This document shows positions 33,636 through 42,983 of a DNA stretch of 64,000 nt, piece by piece. This stretch comes from AP-15 sp963777435 (lineage in GTDB: Bacteria > Pseudomonadota > Alphaproteobacteria > ATCC43930 > CGMCC-115725), in NCBI GenBank assembly GCA_963777435.1, contig CAVZQT010000002.1:1-64000 (forward strand), written 5' to 3'. The position numbers and the translations under genes are program-made. Numbering within the stretch: position 1 is the stretch's first letter; every line of letters begins with the position of its first letter. The notes under the pieces are model-generated. The model was given only the letters and a program-made list of their open reading frames with translations. It searched no databases and was not told the origin of the DNA.

Positions 33636-34251
33636 CCGCCCTACGCTCGACCCGCGGCCCGCTCTCGGGCACGCTCTCGCGATGCCCGATTACCGACGCA
33701 ACAGGGTTCCCGGGCGACCTATTTCTTCACGGTGAACCTGCGTGACCGGCGCTCCGAGCTGCTTGTCACAGAGATCGACGCACTGCGCCGAGCTGTGCGG
33801 AGGTGCGCCTGCAATCACCGTTTCGCATCGACGCCTGGGTAGTGTTGCCGGATCACATGCATTGCCCCTGGACGTTGCCGGCGGGTGACAGCGACTTCCC
33901 CGATCGCTGGCGAAGAATCAAGACCGCGTTCTCGAAATCGCTGCCCGATATCGAGCCGGCATCGCGTCTCAGGCACGGCAAGGGCGGGCGGGGCATTTGG
34001 CAGCGCGGTTACTGGAAGTCCGCGACGATTGCGACTACGCGCTCACATGGATTACATCCATTTCAACCCGGTGAAACACGGCCTCGCCCAAGCCCGGGCG
34101 ATTGGCCCTTCTCCAGCTTTCGCAATTGCCTTGCAGCGGGCTTTATCCGGCGGATTGGCTCGGCGGCAGCAGCGAACCGGTCGAGAACGGCGAACGGCGA
34201 TAACAAGACACCGAGCGACATAAAGCGAAAACTCGGAACCTCGTAGGGCGG
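33636..34251. repeat. 10-bp inverted repeat flanking the RAYT gene
   Basis: CCGCCCTACG at 33636-33645 and its exact reverse complement CGTAGGGCGG at 34242-34251 bracket the transposase remnant. GTAG at the foot of a G/C-rich stretch is the hallmark of REPs recognised by RAYT proteins. Confidence 0.55.
33682..34203 (+). pseudogene. REP-associated tyrosine transposase (RAYT, Y1/HUH family), several frameshifts
   Basis: From ATG 33682 (MPDYRRNRVPG) the frame changes at least four times before TAA 34201. Fragments show a TnpA-REP protein: TYFFTVNLRDRRSELLVTEI, SPFRIDAWVVLPDHMHCPWT with the HUH metal-binding pair in HMH, RIKTAFSKSLPDIEPASR, YIHFNPVKHGLAQ with the catalytic Tyr, GDWPFSSFRN, and LYPADWLGGSSEPVENGERR at the end. 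The usual HMHCLW reads HMHCPW here. Such single-strand transposases are domesticated partners of dispersed REP palindromes. With this many breaks it is probably dead, although part may be technical. Confidence 0.8.
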
Positions 34252-34302
34252 GTGGAGCGCCAGCGCAAGGGGAGAGGTAAAAGAATGCTGGTGCGGTGCG
34301 CG

Positions 34303-35210
34303 CTAGTCCTGCATTCTTTACCGCGAATAACCAAAGCAATGGAACAACCGCGCCGAGTACAAGCCAAAGCGTTCCAGGCTCCGGAACGGCTGTCGCCGGT
34401 ATCAAGAAACCGCCATTCATCAGAGCATAACGCTGTCCATTGAGGTAGGCGTTGTCGGGATCCCATTCGAAATAATAAATGTTTAGACCATCGCCGAAAA
34501 TGTTAGCGGATGAACCCGTTACTAATATCTGCACCCAGGATACCCATTACGTACAATGCGGCTGTGAGCTCCGAATTCCGACGCCCATTCTAATGTGCCC
34601 GAAAGACCCGTTAAATCCAACATGCCCCAAGCAAAATTGCATCCGTAACCCGAAGGAGTGGCACCGAGGTCCCGGCCCGCGAGGTCGAATTCGTGTACGC
34701 CGCCGCCTGTGAAGGCAAGGTTGGCGCGGGGTGGTATCCCAGAGATCACATTGCGTGCTCTGGTTGACGAAATCCCCATCGATCGAAAAGAGGTCCCCAG
34801 CACCACCAACCAAATACCCGCTACGGCCGACAAAAAGTTCATGAAAATAGTTATTTGATGGTTCACTGGCGGAACGCGCCGAGCTATTAAAGAGCCAGTA
34901 CGTATCCGACGAGTTGATGACCGAGCAGCTTAGAGTATTGACTACATTATCGGAAAACGTAGCCTGTCCGTTGGAAATGGTGAACAGAGAGGCATTGTTG
35001 ACGTCCCCAGCTACAGTAGTGGTGCCGCCTTGCAGAGATATCGTACCCAAGTTCTGCAACTTGCCCGGATCGACCGTTCCGGCAGAAAGTGCGGCGAACG
35101 AACAAATGATCTCCCTTTGATCGACGCCTGGCTAATCAAGGTCGCAACACCGATATTATCGCATTCGGGCAGCTGGTTGTTCTGAGAGGCGTGGAATAGG
35201 CAAAGTCTTA
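34303..35210 (-). pseudogene. PEP-CTERM protein with beta-helix-like repeats, frameshifted
   Basis: Read leftwards in at least three frames. First part (about 35060-34750): LQNLGTISLQGGTTTVAGDV, NNASLFTISNGQATFSDNVV and FHELFVGRSGYLVGGAGDLF, the G-x-I/L-x-N style of secreted beta-helix proteins. Middle: IPPRANLAFTGGGVHEFDLA then GRDLGATPSGYGCNFAWGML. End: FGDGLNIYYFEWDPDNAYLN, MNGGFLIPATAVPEPGTLWL and VLGAVVPLLWLFAVKNAG, a PEP-CTERM sorting signal with VPEP and a membrane helix but few basic residues after it. No clean start with a signal peptide was found at the 5' side (about 35210). Composition is AT-rich relative to the genome. Either decayed or full of sequencing indels. Confidence 0.65.
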
Positions 35211-35247
35211 TATTTGGCTTAATATCTTATTGATCTCCCTGGTAGTT

Positions 35248-36620
35248 CTACAATGTTTTGATCTCATCATATACGGCGTTGATCAATGCATCGCGGAGAG
35301 CAGCATGAATGAAGGCGAGTTTACTATAGCTTGAAGACTCTGACCAAGGGTTGCCTTGCCAGAAGCAATTTCATTTAGACCATCAATGCCAAGCACCTTT
35401 AATAGAAGTTTAGCAATGCCCTGGGATATTTCTGCTTTTGCCAACGTGTTAAATGATAGATCTCTGTCAATGATAGAGTCCGTAACAATAAAGAGTTGAT
35501 CGCCGACAGCTCCGCATAAAGCTCGTTGAGGGCCGAGAAAGTCGCATGTTGTTGACCAAGCGAACTTCGATCCGAGATAAATAAAGTCTACAAAGTCATA
35601 GGTTATGTTCTGCAGCCCCCGAACGAGATTGCTGGCTGCTGACTGAGCCTGGCTTTCCCGTTGGTATTCAGTGAACGCTTGGTCACTCCAGTATTGCGCC
35701 CGCACAGAAGATCCCGGCTGGAAAGCGTCCGTGGCGGTTAGGATCGCCCTATGCGCACTGTCACGGAAGCTGTAGGTCGCATCGATTAGATATTGGTATC
35801 CTGTCTGCTGCTCGCCGGTGAGGTTGGCGTACTGGTCGTGCAGAGTGGTGACGCCCTTTGTGATTCCCCTCCCCAATGATACTGGTATCCCAGGTGATAG
35901 TTCGCGCATCGTAAATCGGAGCAGAGATACCCGCCTCTAACGCGTTAATTTGCCGTAACAAGGATCCAGGTGGTGACACCGGTGCAACAGATATGTTGTC
36001 CACTGCAAAGGCGGGTGCATTTAGGGCGCTTAAAACGAGTGTATCGAATGGATGCAGCGCGAGTGCCTATTATGTTCTCCTGCCAAGGAAAACCGGGTAC
36101 ACTATTACCCCCGGTTGATGAGGTCCCCATAAGCGTGCCGCTTACCCGGCTGGAATATGCCCAAAGTATAAAAATTGACGTATCGAATTCACCTGCTATT
36201 CCATTCGTGGCAAAGTTGAAACTCGCAGAGCGGATGGGCTGACTAAAAGTTATGTCGAGTGAGCCAGGACCATAAAGTACATTCCCCGATAACGTGGAAA
36301 TGCCGCTGGACTCCCCAATCTGGAAGTTTCCAGCCGGCGGATCTGTCGGATTTACACAATAGTAGCCACCTCCGCCGCCTGGATCGGGACACAGTTTTGG
36401 ATAAGCAAGAGATGAAAACGATGCCGTCAGACCTCCGACAGTATATGCGAAAGGTGTTGTGTTACTAGGAGGCAACGGGTTGTCGAAGTTAAACGTGACC
36501 TGGGCTAGACACGTGTTTGCAGTCGGGTTGAGGAGCACCAATGCAGAAAGTAGCAATAAAGGTAGGGCGAGCTTGGAGCCAAACTCGTCGTTCAGCTAAG
36601 GATGTCCGAAACATCTTTCC
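35248..36620 (-). pseudogene. large secreted surface-protein gene, frameshifted
   Basis: A signal-like hydrophobic start (KLALPLLLLSALVLLNPTAN, about 36590-36520; the exact start codon is unclear because of a break near 36605) leads into a beta-sandwich of the kind found in PEP-CTERM-associated proteins: FAYTVGGLTASFSSLAYPKL, SGISTLSGNVLYGPGSLDIT, FSQPIRSASFNFATNGIAGE. A frame change near 36010 gives NAPAFAVDNISVAPVSPPGS, another near 35900 gives a helical domain (LHDQYANLTGEQQTGYQYLI to KLLLKVLGIDGLNEIASGKA). A last change near 35283 gives a plausible end, ALINAVYDEIKTL, at TAG 35248. No sorting signal is visible. The function is unknown; secretion is inferred from the N terminus. AT-rich, island-like. 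Confidence 0.6.
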
Positions 36621-37365
36621 GCCCAATGTGCTGTGCGTCTGTCGACAGGTGGAGTGACAGAGTAACCCTGCCAACCCGAAAGTTTACGTCCAGGGCCAGA
36701 AGCAAAGGCGGGTCTGCAGCCCGCATATCCGACGTTCGCAGATTGCCGGGCATTTCAGGGAAATCTTCTGTCTGGTGAGGGACGCTGCAACAAAATTGAG
36801 GAACGCTGCAACAAAATTCTGCTACCCGCAGTTCGACCGGTGGGAATTTAGCGATTTGGCACGGCAAGGCAGGCCTGGGCGCATCCCCGTGTTGGCGACG
36901 GCAACCGAAAGCCGCGCCCCATCCAGTGGTTTCGACGGTCAACTACCCCCAATTACATATCCCTTCACACCATGTGCAGCTTTGGCTTGCGTCGCAAGTC
37001 TGCGGCGGGCTGTAGCCGCCGAGATGCACAACTCAAGACTTTCGAGAAATGTCCTAGACCCTGCCGATCAACTGGTTATCATTTGCGAAAGATATCTCCG
37101 GAGATCATCTCTAAAATCGATACACCGGCGATGCTCAATCGGCGGCCGGGTGGTCGAAGGTTCGGGTATTCCGCATTACCTCAAAGCGCGAGGAGCGAGC
37201 GTAAGACACTTCCACGTTACGCTTGCTGCACGCTGCGGCAAGAGCCACCCGGCCCGCTATTACCGGCAGTGCGGTAACAGCAACCGAAGAGTTGCCACAG
37301 TCGCATCTTGTCATCGCGGGCATAGGGCGCTCGGAGCGGGCGCTCTGGTCTTTCGAGGAGTACAG
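36621..37365. other. 745-bp region without a supported gene
   Basis: Open frames here lack conserved-looking sequence and ribosome sites. It holds the 21-bp tandem duplication listed separately. The region separates the secreted-protein genes from the DUF5681 fragment and looks like accumulated non-coding island DNA. Confidence 0.5.
36777..36818. repeat. 21-bp tandem duplication
   Basis: Two adjacent 21-bp copies: 36777-36797 begins GAGGGACGCTGCAACAAAA, and 36798-36818 begins GAGGAACGCTGCAACAAAA; they differ at one base. No gene is clearly involved. It could be a protein-binding array or a simple slip duplication. Confidence 0.85.
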
Positions 37366-37529
37366 GTGCCTGAGGTTGGGCCGATAAAATCGGCGAAAAA
37401 GGGTACGCGGGATCGGCGCGGGCGGTTTTTACGGGGCCAATCGGGCAATCCGGCGGGGCGGCCGCCGGGTTGTCGCGACCATGTCAACGGGCCGCACAAA
37501 TTCTGCTCGCCGGCGAGGGTGCCGCTTAA
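37366..37529 (+). pseudogene. DUF5681-type protein fragment
   Basis: GTG 37366 has GAGGAG five bases upstream. The peptide VPEVGPIKSAKKGTRDRRGR then FLRGQSGNPAGRPPGCRDH matches the highly recognisable DUF5681 opening (GRF..GQSGNPAGRP.G.R). A one-base shift at about 37485 then gives RAAQILLAGEGAA before TAA 37527. Normal members continue for 50-150 more residues, so this is a remnant. DUF5681 genes usually sit in prophage or mobile islands near terminase-like genes, none of which remains here. It abuts aspS, whose stop lies about 20 bp further. Confidence 0.6.
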
Positions 37530-37549
37530 GTCATCCGTGCGGGCCGAGT

Positions 37550-39337
37550 TTAGCGCGGGGCCTTTTCGGAAGGTGGAACTACCCGCAGGTGGAGTTCGCG
37601 CAGCCGTTCTGGCGGGACCTCGGCCGGCGCCTGCATCAGCAGGTCTTGCGCCTGCTGGTTCATCGGAAAGGCGACTACTTCGCGGATGTTTGGGGTGTCG
37701 GCCAGCAGCATGACGATGCGGTCGATGCCGGGAGCCGAGCCGCCATGGGGCGGCGCGCCGTATTTGAAGGCGTTGAGCATGCCGGCAAAGCGAGCCTCGA
37801 CCTCGGCGGCGCTGTAACCGGCGATCGCGAACGCCTTGTACATGATGTCGGGGCGGTGGTTGCGGATGGCGCCCGAGGACAGTTCTACCCCGTTGCAGAC
37901 GATATCGTATTGATAGGCGACGATGTCGAGCGGATCCTGCTGCTCGAGCGCGGCGAGCCCGCCCTGCGGCATCGAAAACGGGTTATGGCTGAACTCGATC
38001 TGCCCGGTGTCTTCGTTCAGCTCGTACATCGGAAAATCGACGATCCAGCAAAATTCGAACCCGCCCTCTCGGGTCAGACCGAGCTCGCGCCCCAACCGCA
38101 ATCGCGCGGCGGCGGCAAACGGCGCGAACTGACGCGGCACCCCGCAGACAAAAAACACCGCGTCGCCATCATCAAGGCCGAGTTCGCGGCGTAAACTTTC
38201 GGTCACCTCCGGGCCGAGATTGCGGGCGACCGGCCCAGCGCCCTCGCCATTGCGGAAAAAAATATACGCAAGCCCGGGCTGGCCCTCGGCTTGCGCCCAG
38301 GAATTCATCTGGTCGCAAAAGGCGCGGCTGCCGCCGGTCGGCGCCGGGATCGCCCAGACGCGGATGTCAGGATCGCTCTCGATCAGATTGGCGAACACCT
38401 TGAAACCCGAATCGCGAAAATGCGCGGTCGCATCGCGCATTTCGATCGGGTTGCGCAAATCGGGTTTGTCGCTGCCATAACGCTGCATCGCGTCCCGATA
38501 GGCGATGCGCGGAAATGGCGGCGCCGTCACCGGGCGGCCGCCGCCAAACTCCTCGAAGATGCCATGCAATACCGGCTCGATCGCGGCGAACACATCCTCC
38601 TGAGTGACGTAGGACATCTCGAAATCGAGCTGGTAGAACTCGCCCGGAGAGCGGTCGGCGCGGCCGGCCTCGTCACGAAAGCAGGGGGCGATCTGAAAGT
38701 AGCGGTCGAAGCCGGCGACCATCAGCAATTGCTTGAACTGCTGCGGCGCTTGCGGTAGCGCGTAGAACTTGCCCGGGTGCAGCCGGCTCGGCACCAGATA
38801 GTCGCGCGCCCCCTCGGGTGAACTCGCGGTCAAGATGGGCGTCTGAAACTCGGTAAAGCCCTGCTCGATCATCCGCCGGCGGATCGACGCAATCACCTTC
38901 GCCCGCAATATGATGTTGGCGTGCACCCGCTCCCGCCGCAGATCGAGGAAGCGGTAGGCGAGGCGCATTTCCTCAGGGTATTCAGCGTCGGTGTTGACCG
39001 GGAACGGCAGCGGCTCGGCTTCCGATTGGATCTCGATTTCGCCAATCGCGAGCTCGACCTCGCCGGTATCGAGCTTGGGATTGACGGTGTCGGCGGAGCG
39101 CGGAGTCACGATTCCGGTCAGGGTGACAACGCTTTCGAGCCGCAGCGCGTCAGCCTCGGCGAACAGCGGCGATGAGGCGTCGATCACGCACTGCGTGACG
39201 CCATAATGGTCGCGCAGGTCGATAAATAGCAGATGGCCGTGGTCGCGTTTGCGATGCACCCAACCCGACAGCCGGGCCGGGCTCCCGGCATCGGCGAGGC
39301 GCAGCTGACCGCAAGTATGGCTCCGATAAGCGTGCAT
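37550..39337 (-). CDS. aspS: aspartyl-tRNA synthetase (bacterial type)
   Basis: Class II synthetase of about 595 residues from ATG 39337 (MHAYRSHTCGQLRLADAGSP); an upstream ATG at 39385 adds a non-family lead. Order: OB-fold anticodon domain (GWVHRKRDHGHLLFIDLRDH); motif 1 region (RFLDLRRERVHANIILRAKV); flipping loop (EFQTPILTASSPEGARDYLV); motif 2 (YFQIAPCFRDEAGRADRSPG, EFYQLDFEMSY); bacterial GAD insertion (about 310-420); and motif 3 (GAPPHGGSAPGIDRIVMLLA) with the catalytic Arg. It charges tRNA-Asp and, in many alphaproteobacteria, also tRNA-Asn ahead of amidation by GatCAB. The frame is intact. Confidence 0.97.
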   Translation of the reverse strand: MHAYRSHTCGQLRLADAGSPARLSGWVHRKRDHGHLLFIDLRDHYGVTQCVIDASSPLFAEADALRLESVVTLTGIVTPRSADTVNPKLDTGEVELAIGEIEIQSEAEPLPFPVNTDAEYPEEMRLAYRFLDLRRERVHANIILRAKVIASIRRRMIEQGFTEFQTPILTASSPEGARDYLVPSRLHPGKFYALPQAPQQFKQLLMVAGFDRYFQIAPCFRDEAGRADRSPGEFYQLDFEMSYVTQEDVFAAIEPVLHGIFEEFGGGRPVTAPPFPRIAYRDAMQRYGSDKPDLRNPIEMRDATAHFRDSGFKVFANLIESDPDIRVWAIPAPTGGSRAFCDQMNSWAQAEGQPGLAYIFFRNGEGAGPVARNLGPEVTESLRRELGLDDGDAVFFVCGVPRQFAPFAAAARLRLGRELGLTREGGFEFCWIVDFPMYELNEDTGQIEFSHNPFSMPQGGLAALEQQDPLDIVAYQYDIVCNGVELSSGAIRNHRPDIMYKAFAIAGYSAAEVEARFAGMLNAFKYGAPPHGGSAPGIDRIVMLLADTPNIREVVAFPMNQQAQDLLMQAPAEVPPERLRELHLRVVPPSEKAPR

Positions 39338-39529
39338 CAGCGACAAATAGTCCGATACGGTTTGGGAAACGAGGGTACACGGCACGGAAACGTAAAGGTT
39401 GTCAAGGCGAGCCCCAGAAGCCCTACGCGGCAGTGTGAGCGTCGGGTGGGAATTTGCCTCTCTTTAGGCGAGCGGATATGGTAGCCCGGTTACGCCGATT
39501 GCGGCTGGGCCGAGTGCTGGGACAGGTGC

Positions 39530-40172
39530 GTGAGCGACATCTTCCGCGAGATCGACGAGGAGCTTCGTCGCGACAATCTGCTGAAGCTATGGTCGCAGTA
39601 TGGGCGCTATATCATTGCGGTGGCTGTCGCGGCGCTGGTTGTCGCCGGCGGGGTTGCGGCGTGGCGCGCCCATCAGCTGTCGGAACGGCAGGCGCAATCG
39701 GCACGGTTCAGCAGCGCGATGGCGCTGGCCAGGGCAGGCAAAACCAAAGACGCCGAAACGGTGTTTGCGACCGTCGCCAAAGAGGGCGGCGGCTATGCCG
39801 TGCTTGCCTCATTTGAACAAGCGGCTGTGCTGGCCAAATCCGGCGATCACAAAAAGGCGGCGGCGGCTTATCAGCGCATCGCTCAAGAAAACAATATCGC
39901 CCCGGCGTTTCGCGGGCTCGCCGAGCTGCTTTCGGTGATGCAGGACGCCGCCGATGCCGATCCTAAGACGACGATCTCGAGGCTGGCGCCGCTAACCGCG
40001 CCCGGCAATCCGTGGCGCCCGACGGCACTTGAGCTGACTGCGTCCGCGGAGCTCAAGCTCGGCAACAACAAAGCGGCGCTGCAGACGTACAAGAACTCTT
40101 GCCGACGACCTGGGAACATCGCGCGATTTGCGCGCCCGCGCGGCGGAGATGGCTGCCGCACTCGCCCCCTAA
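39530..40172 (+). CDS. YfgM-like tetratricopeptide membrane protein, frameshift near the end
   Basis: About 213 residues: GTG 39530, MSDIFREIDEELRRDNLLKL, one membrane helix at about 26-48 (YIIAVAVAALVVAGGVAAWR), then TPR-type helices in the periplasm (RFSSAMALARAGKTKDAETV, AAVLAKSGDHKKAAAAYQRI, ALELTASAELKLGNNKAALQ). At about 40098 the frame shifts; the true end LADDLGTSRDLRARAAEMAA then ALAP runs to TAA 40170-40172. As given, the wrong frame reads on into bamB. The family works as a SecYEG-associated or envelope-assembly ancillary factor. The gene order with bamB and der downstream is conserved across proteobacteria, which supports the call. Confidence 0.85.
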
Positions 40173-40188
40173 CTTCGGTTCAAAACGA

Positions 40189-41502
40189 ATGCTTCGACCG
40201 GTCGCCGTCGCGATCTTGCTCGTCGGCTTTACCCTCTCAGGTTGCAGCTGGTTCGCGACCAAAAAGCAGCCGCTGCCTGGCGAACGCATCTCTGTGCTGA
40301 GCCTCGAGCGTCAGCTCAAGCCCGATCCACAATTGGCAAACACCGCGATCAGCTTGCCGAGGCCGGTGGTCAACCCCGACTGGCCCCAGCCTGGCGGTTT
40401 CCCCAACCACGCAATGCAGCATCTGGCGCTGCCCAACTCGCTCAGACAAGCCTGGAAGGCCAGCGTTGGCGAAGGCTCGTCGCGCTATACGCAGGTTCTC
40501 TCGCAGCCGATCGTCGCCGAGGGCCGGGTCTATGCGATGGATGGCGGATCGCGGGTCAGCGCGTTCGACGCCTCGAATGGCAATCCGATCTGGCAAGTCG
40601 ACGTCCAACCGTCGGACAACATCGGAAACTCGTTTGGCGGCGGGGTCGCTTTCTGGAAAGGCAGACTGTACGTCACGAGCGGCTATGCCCGCGTGCTGGC
40701 GCTCGATCCAAAAAATGGCAAGGTAATCTGGAAAACCGGTGTGGCCGCGCCGATCCGCAGCGGCCCGACCGTGGCCGACGGACGCGTCTACGCCGTCACC
40801 GTCGAGAACGAGCTGGTGGCGCTCGCCGCCGATGACGGGCGCCGGCTGTGGAGCCACAACGGTATTCCGGAGACCGCCGGACTGGTCGGCAGCGCTAGCC
40901 CCGCGGTCGAAGGCGAAGTCGTCGTCGTCGGCTACTCGTCGGGGGAAATCTACGCTCTGACCGTCGAGAACGGTCGCCCGTTGTGGTCCGACAGTCTCGC
41001 TTCGGTGCGCGCCGTCGACGCGGTGTCGGCGCTGGCCGACATCCGGGGCCGCCCGGCAATCGATCGAGGCCGCGTCTTTGCCATCAGCCACAGCGGACGA
41101 ATGATCGCGATCGATTTGCGCAGTGGTGAGCGCGTATGGGAGCAGGATATCGGTTCGACCCATGGCCCGTGGGTCGCCGGCGACTATGTCTATGTGGTCT
41201 CCAACGACGATGAGCTGATTTGCCTGACGCGCAACGACGGCAAGGTCCGGTGGCTGCGCCAGCTGCCGCGTTACGAGAACGAAAAGGACAAGGACGGTCC
41301 GATCGCGTGGGCGGGACCGGTCCTGGGAGGCGATCGGCTGATCGTGCTGTCGTCGAATGGCCAGGCGCTGTCGGTCTCCCCCTACACCGGCGCGCCGCTG
41401 GGCCGCGAAGAAATGCCCGGAAGTGCTTACGTCGACCCGTCCATTGCCAATAACACGCTCTATATTCTGACCGATAACGGCCAGCTTTCAGCCTATCGCT
41501 GA
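40189..41502 (+). CDS. bamB: outer-membrane assembly lipoprotein BamB
   Basis: ATG 40189 gives a lipoprotein signal ending in LVGFTLSGC with lipobox Cys at about residue 20. The rest is an eight-bladed PQQ-like beta-propeller; blades are visible as repeated GRVYAMDGGSRVSAFDASNG, GRLYVTSGYARVLALDPKNG, GRVYAVTVENELVALAADDG, GEIYALTVENGRPLWSDSLA, GRVFAISHSGRMIAIDLRSG and DYVYVVSNDDELICLTRNDG. It is periplasmic and attached to the outer membrane, a scaffold of the BAM complex next to BamA. About 437 residues, intact, 16 bp after the yfgM-like gene and 30 bp before der. Confidence 0.94.
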   Translation: MLRPVAVAILLVGFTLSGCSWFATKKQPLPGERISVLSLERQLKPDPQLANTAISLPRPVVNPDWPQPGGFPNHAMQHLALPNSLRQAWKASVGEGSSRYTQVLSQPIVAEGRVYAMDGGSRVSAFDASNGNPIWQVDVQPSDNIGNSFGGGVAFWKGRLYVTSGYARVLALDPKNGKVIWKTGVAAPIRSGPTVADGRVYAVTVENELVALAADDGRRLWSHNGIPETAGLVGSASPAVEGEVVVVGYSSGEIYALTVENGRPLWSDSLASVRAVDAVSALADIRGRPAIDRGRVFAISHSGRMIAIDLRSGERVWEQDIGSTHGPWVAGDYVYVVSNDDELICLTRNDGKVRWLRQLPRYENEKDKDGPIAWAGPVLGGDRLIVLSSNGQALSVSPYTGAPLGREEMPGSAYVDPSIANNTLYILTDNGQLSAYR

Positions 41503-41532
41503 TTTGGCCAGGGATTTTCAGGGCCTTGTCCG

Positions 41533-42873
41533 ATGAGCTTTGCGGTCGCCATTCTCGGCCGGCCGAATGTGGGAAAGTCGACGTTGTTCAACCGCCTCGT
41601 CGGCAGCCGGGCCGCACTCGTCGACGACACGCCGGGGCTGACCCGCGACCGTCGCGAGGGCGCGGCCCGGATCGCCGATCTCGACTTTCGCGCAATCGAC
41701 ACCGCCGGGCTGGAAGAAGCCGCGCCCGCTTCGCTTGCCGGACGCATGCAGGCCCAGACCGAGCGGGCGCTGGCCGACGCGGATGTGGCCCTGCTCGTTA
41801 TCGACGCGCGCGAAGGGGTCAATGAAGACGACCGCCACTTCGCGGATTGGTTGCGGCGATCGGGCAAACCGGTGGTGCTGGTCGCAAACAAGACCGAAGG
41901 CCGAGCTACCTTGTCCGGGGTCGGGGAGGCCTACCGTCTTGGTCTCGGCGATCCGGTGCCGATCTCGGCCGAGCATGGCGAAGGCCTCGCCGGGTTGTAC
42001 GAAAGACTGGCGCCATTTTCCCGCGAGACCGAGCTCCAGGATAAAGCTGAAGACGGGGCTACAAAACCGCTGCATCTGGCAATCGTCGGCCGTCCGAATG
42101 TCGGCAAGTCGACGCTCGTCAATCGCCTGATTGGCGAGGAACGCCTGCTGACCGGCCCCGAAGCGGGCATCACCCGAGATGCGATCGCAGTCGATTGGGA
42201 ATGGCGGGGCCGCCCGATGCGTCTGGTCGACACCGCCGGGATGCGCCGCCGGCCTCGGGTCGAAGGCAAGATCGAACAGCTTTCGGTCGCCGACGCGCTG
42301 CGCACAATCCGCTTTGCCGAGACTGTAGTCCTCGTACTCGATGCGCTACAGCCGCTCGAACGCCAGGATCTGACGATCGCCCGGCTGGTTGCTGACGAGG
42401 GCCGGGCGTTGGTGTTGGCGGCAACGAAATGGGACGCGGTTCCCGACCGCGCCGCTACGATCAAGGCGATACGAGAGCGGCTGCCGATCTCTTTGCCGCA
42501 ACTGCAAGGGGTTGGCTTGGTGCCGGTTTCCGGGCTGACCGGCTTTGGCCTGGACGCACTGATGGACGCGGTCGCCGCCGCCGACGCGGTGTGGAATCGG
42601 CGAATTTCGACCCCGGATTTGAACCGCTGGCTCGCATTTGTTCAAGCGCGCAACCCCCCGCCGCTGGTGGCCGGCCGCAGGCTGCGTCTGCGCTACATAA
42701 CCCAAGCCAACGTCCGCCCGCCGACCTTTGCACTGTTTGCATCGAAGCCGAGCGAGCTTCCTGATTCGTATCGCCGCTATCTTGTAAACGGCCTGCGTGA
42801 AGCCTTCGATCTTCCCGGCACCCCGATCCGGCTGATGCTGCGCCGCGGCAAAAACCCCTATGACGCCCGGTGA
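41533..42873 (+). CDS. der: ribosome biogenesis GTPase Der (EngA)
   Basis: A 446-residue tandem-GTPase. The first G domain has P-loop AILGRPNVGKSTLFNRLVGS, switch DTPGLTRDRREG and DTAGLEEA, and NKTEG. The second has AIVGRPNVGKSTLVNRLIGE, DTAGMRRRPRVEGKIEQLSV and TKWD. A KH-like C-domain ends RLMLRRGKNPYDAR, the family's usual terminus. It acts in late 50S subunit maturation and is normally essential. The frame is intact. Start ATG 41533. Confidence 0.97.
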   Translation: MSFAVAILGRPNVGKSTLFNRLVGSRAALVDDTPGLTRDRREGAARIADLDFRAIDTAGLEEAAPASLAGRMQAQTERALADADVALLVIDAREGVNEDDRHFADWLRRSGKPVVLVANKTEGRATLSGVGEAYRLGLGDPVPISAEHGEGLAGLYERLAPFSRETELQDKAEDGATKPLHLAIVGRPNVGKSTLVNRLIGEERLLTGPEAGITRDAIAVDWEWRGRPMRLVDTAGMRRRPRVEGKIEQLSVADALRTIRFAETVVLVLDALQPLERQDLTIARLVADEGRALVLAATKWDAVPDRAATIKAIRERLPISLPQLQGVGLVPVSGLTGFGLDALMDAVAAADAVWNRRISTPDLNRWLAFVQARNPPPLVAGRRLRLRYITQANVRPPTFALFASKPSELPDSYRRYLVNGLREAFDLPGTPIRLMLRRGKNPYDAR

Positions 42874-42983
42874 TCGCAACTCGCGCGGCCTCGTTTCGCC
42901 CGGAGACGGCTTTTTGACGTGACGGTTGCGCCGGCCCTGCGCATCGTATTTGTTATTCACCGCCGATCGGTCAGGAGCGAAAG

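Noticed and set aside
36592..36942. 116-codon minus-strand frame containing a FCCSVP repeat
   Set aside because: The repeat reflects the 21-bp DNA duplication; the rest lacks protein-like conservation and a ribosome site.
40099..40188. Longer N terminus for BamB
   Set aside because: The extra 30 codons overlap the true end of the upstream yfgM-like gene and would bury the lipoprotein signal; ATG 40189 fits the lipobox.
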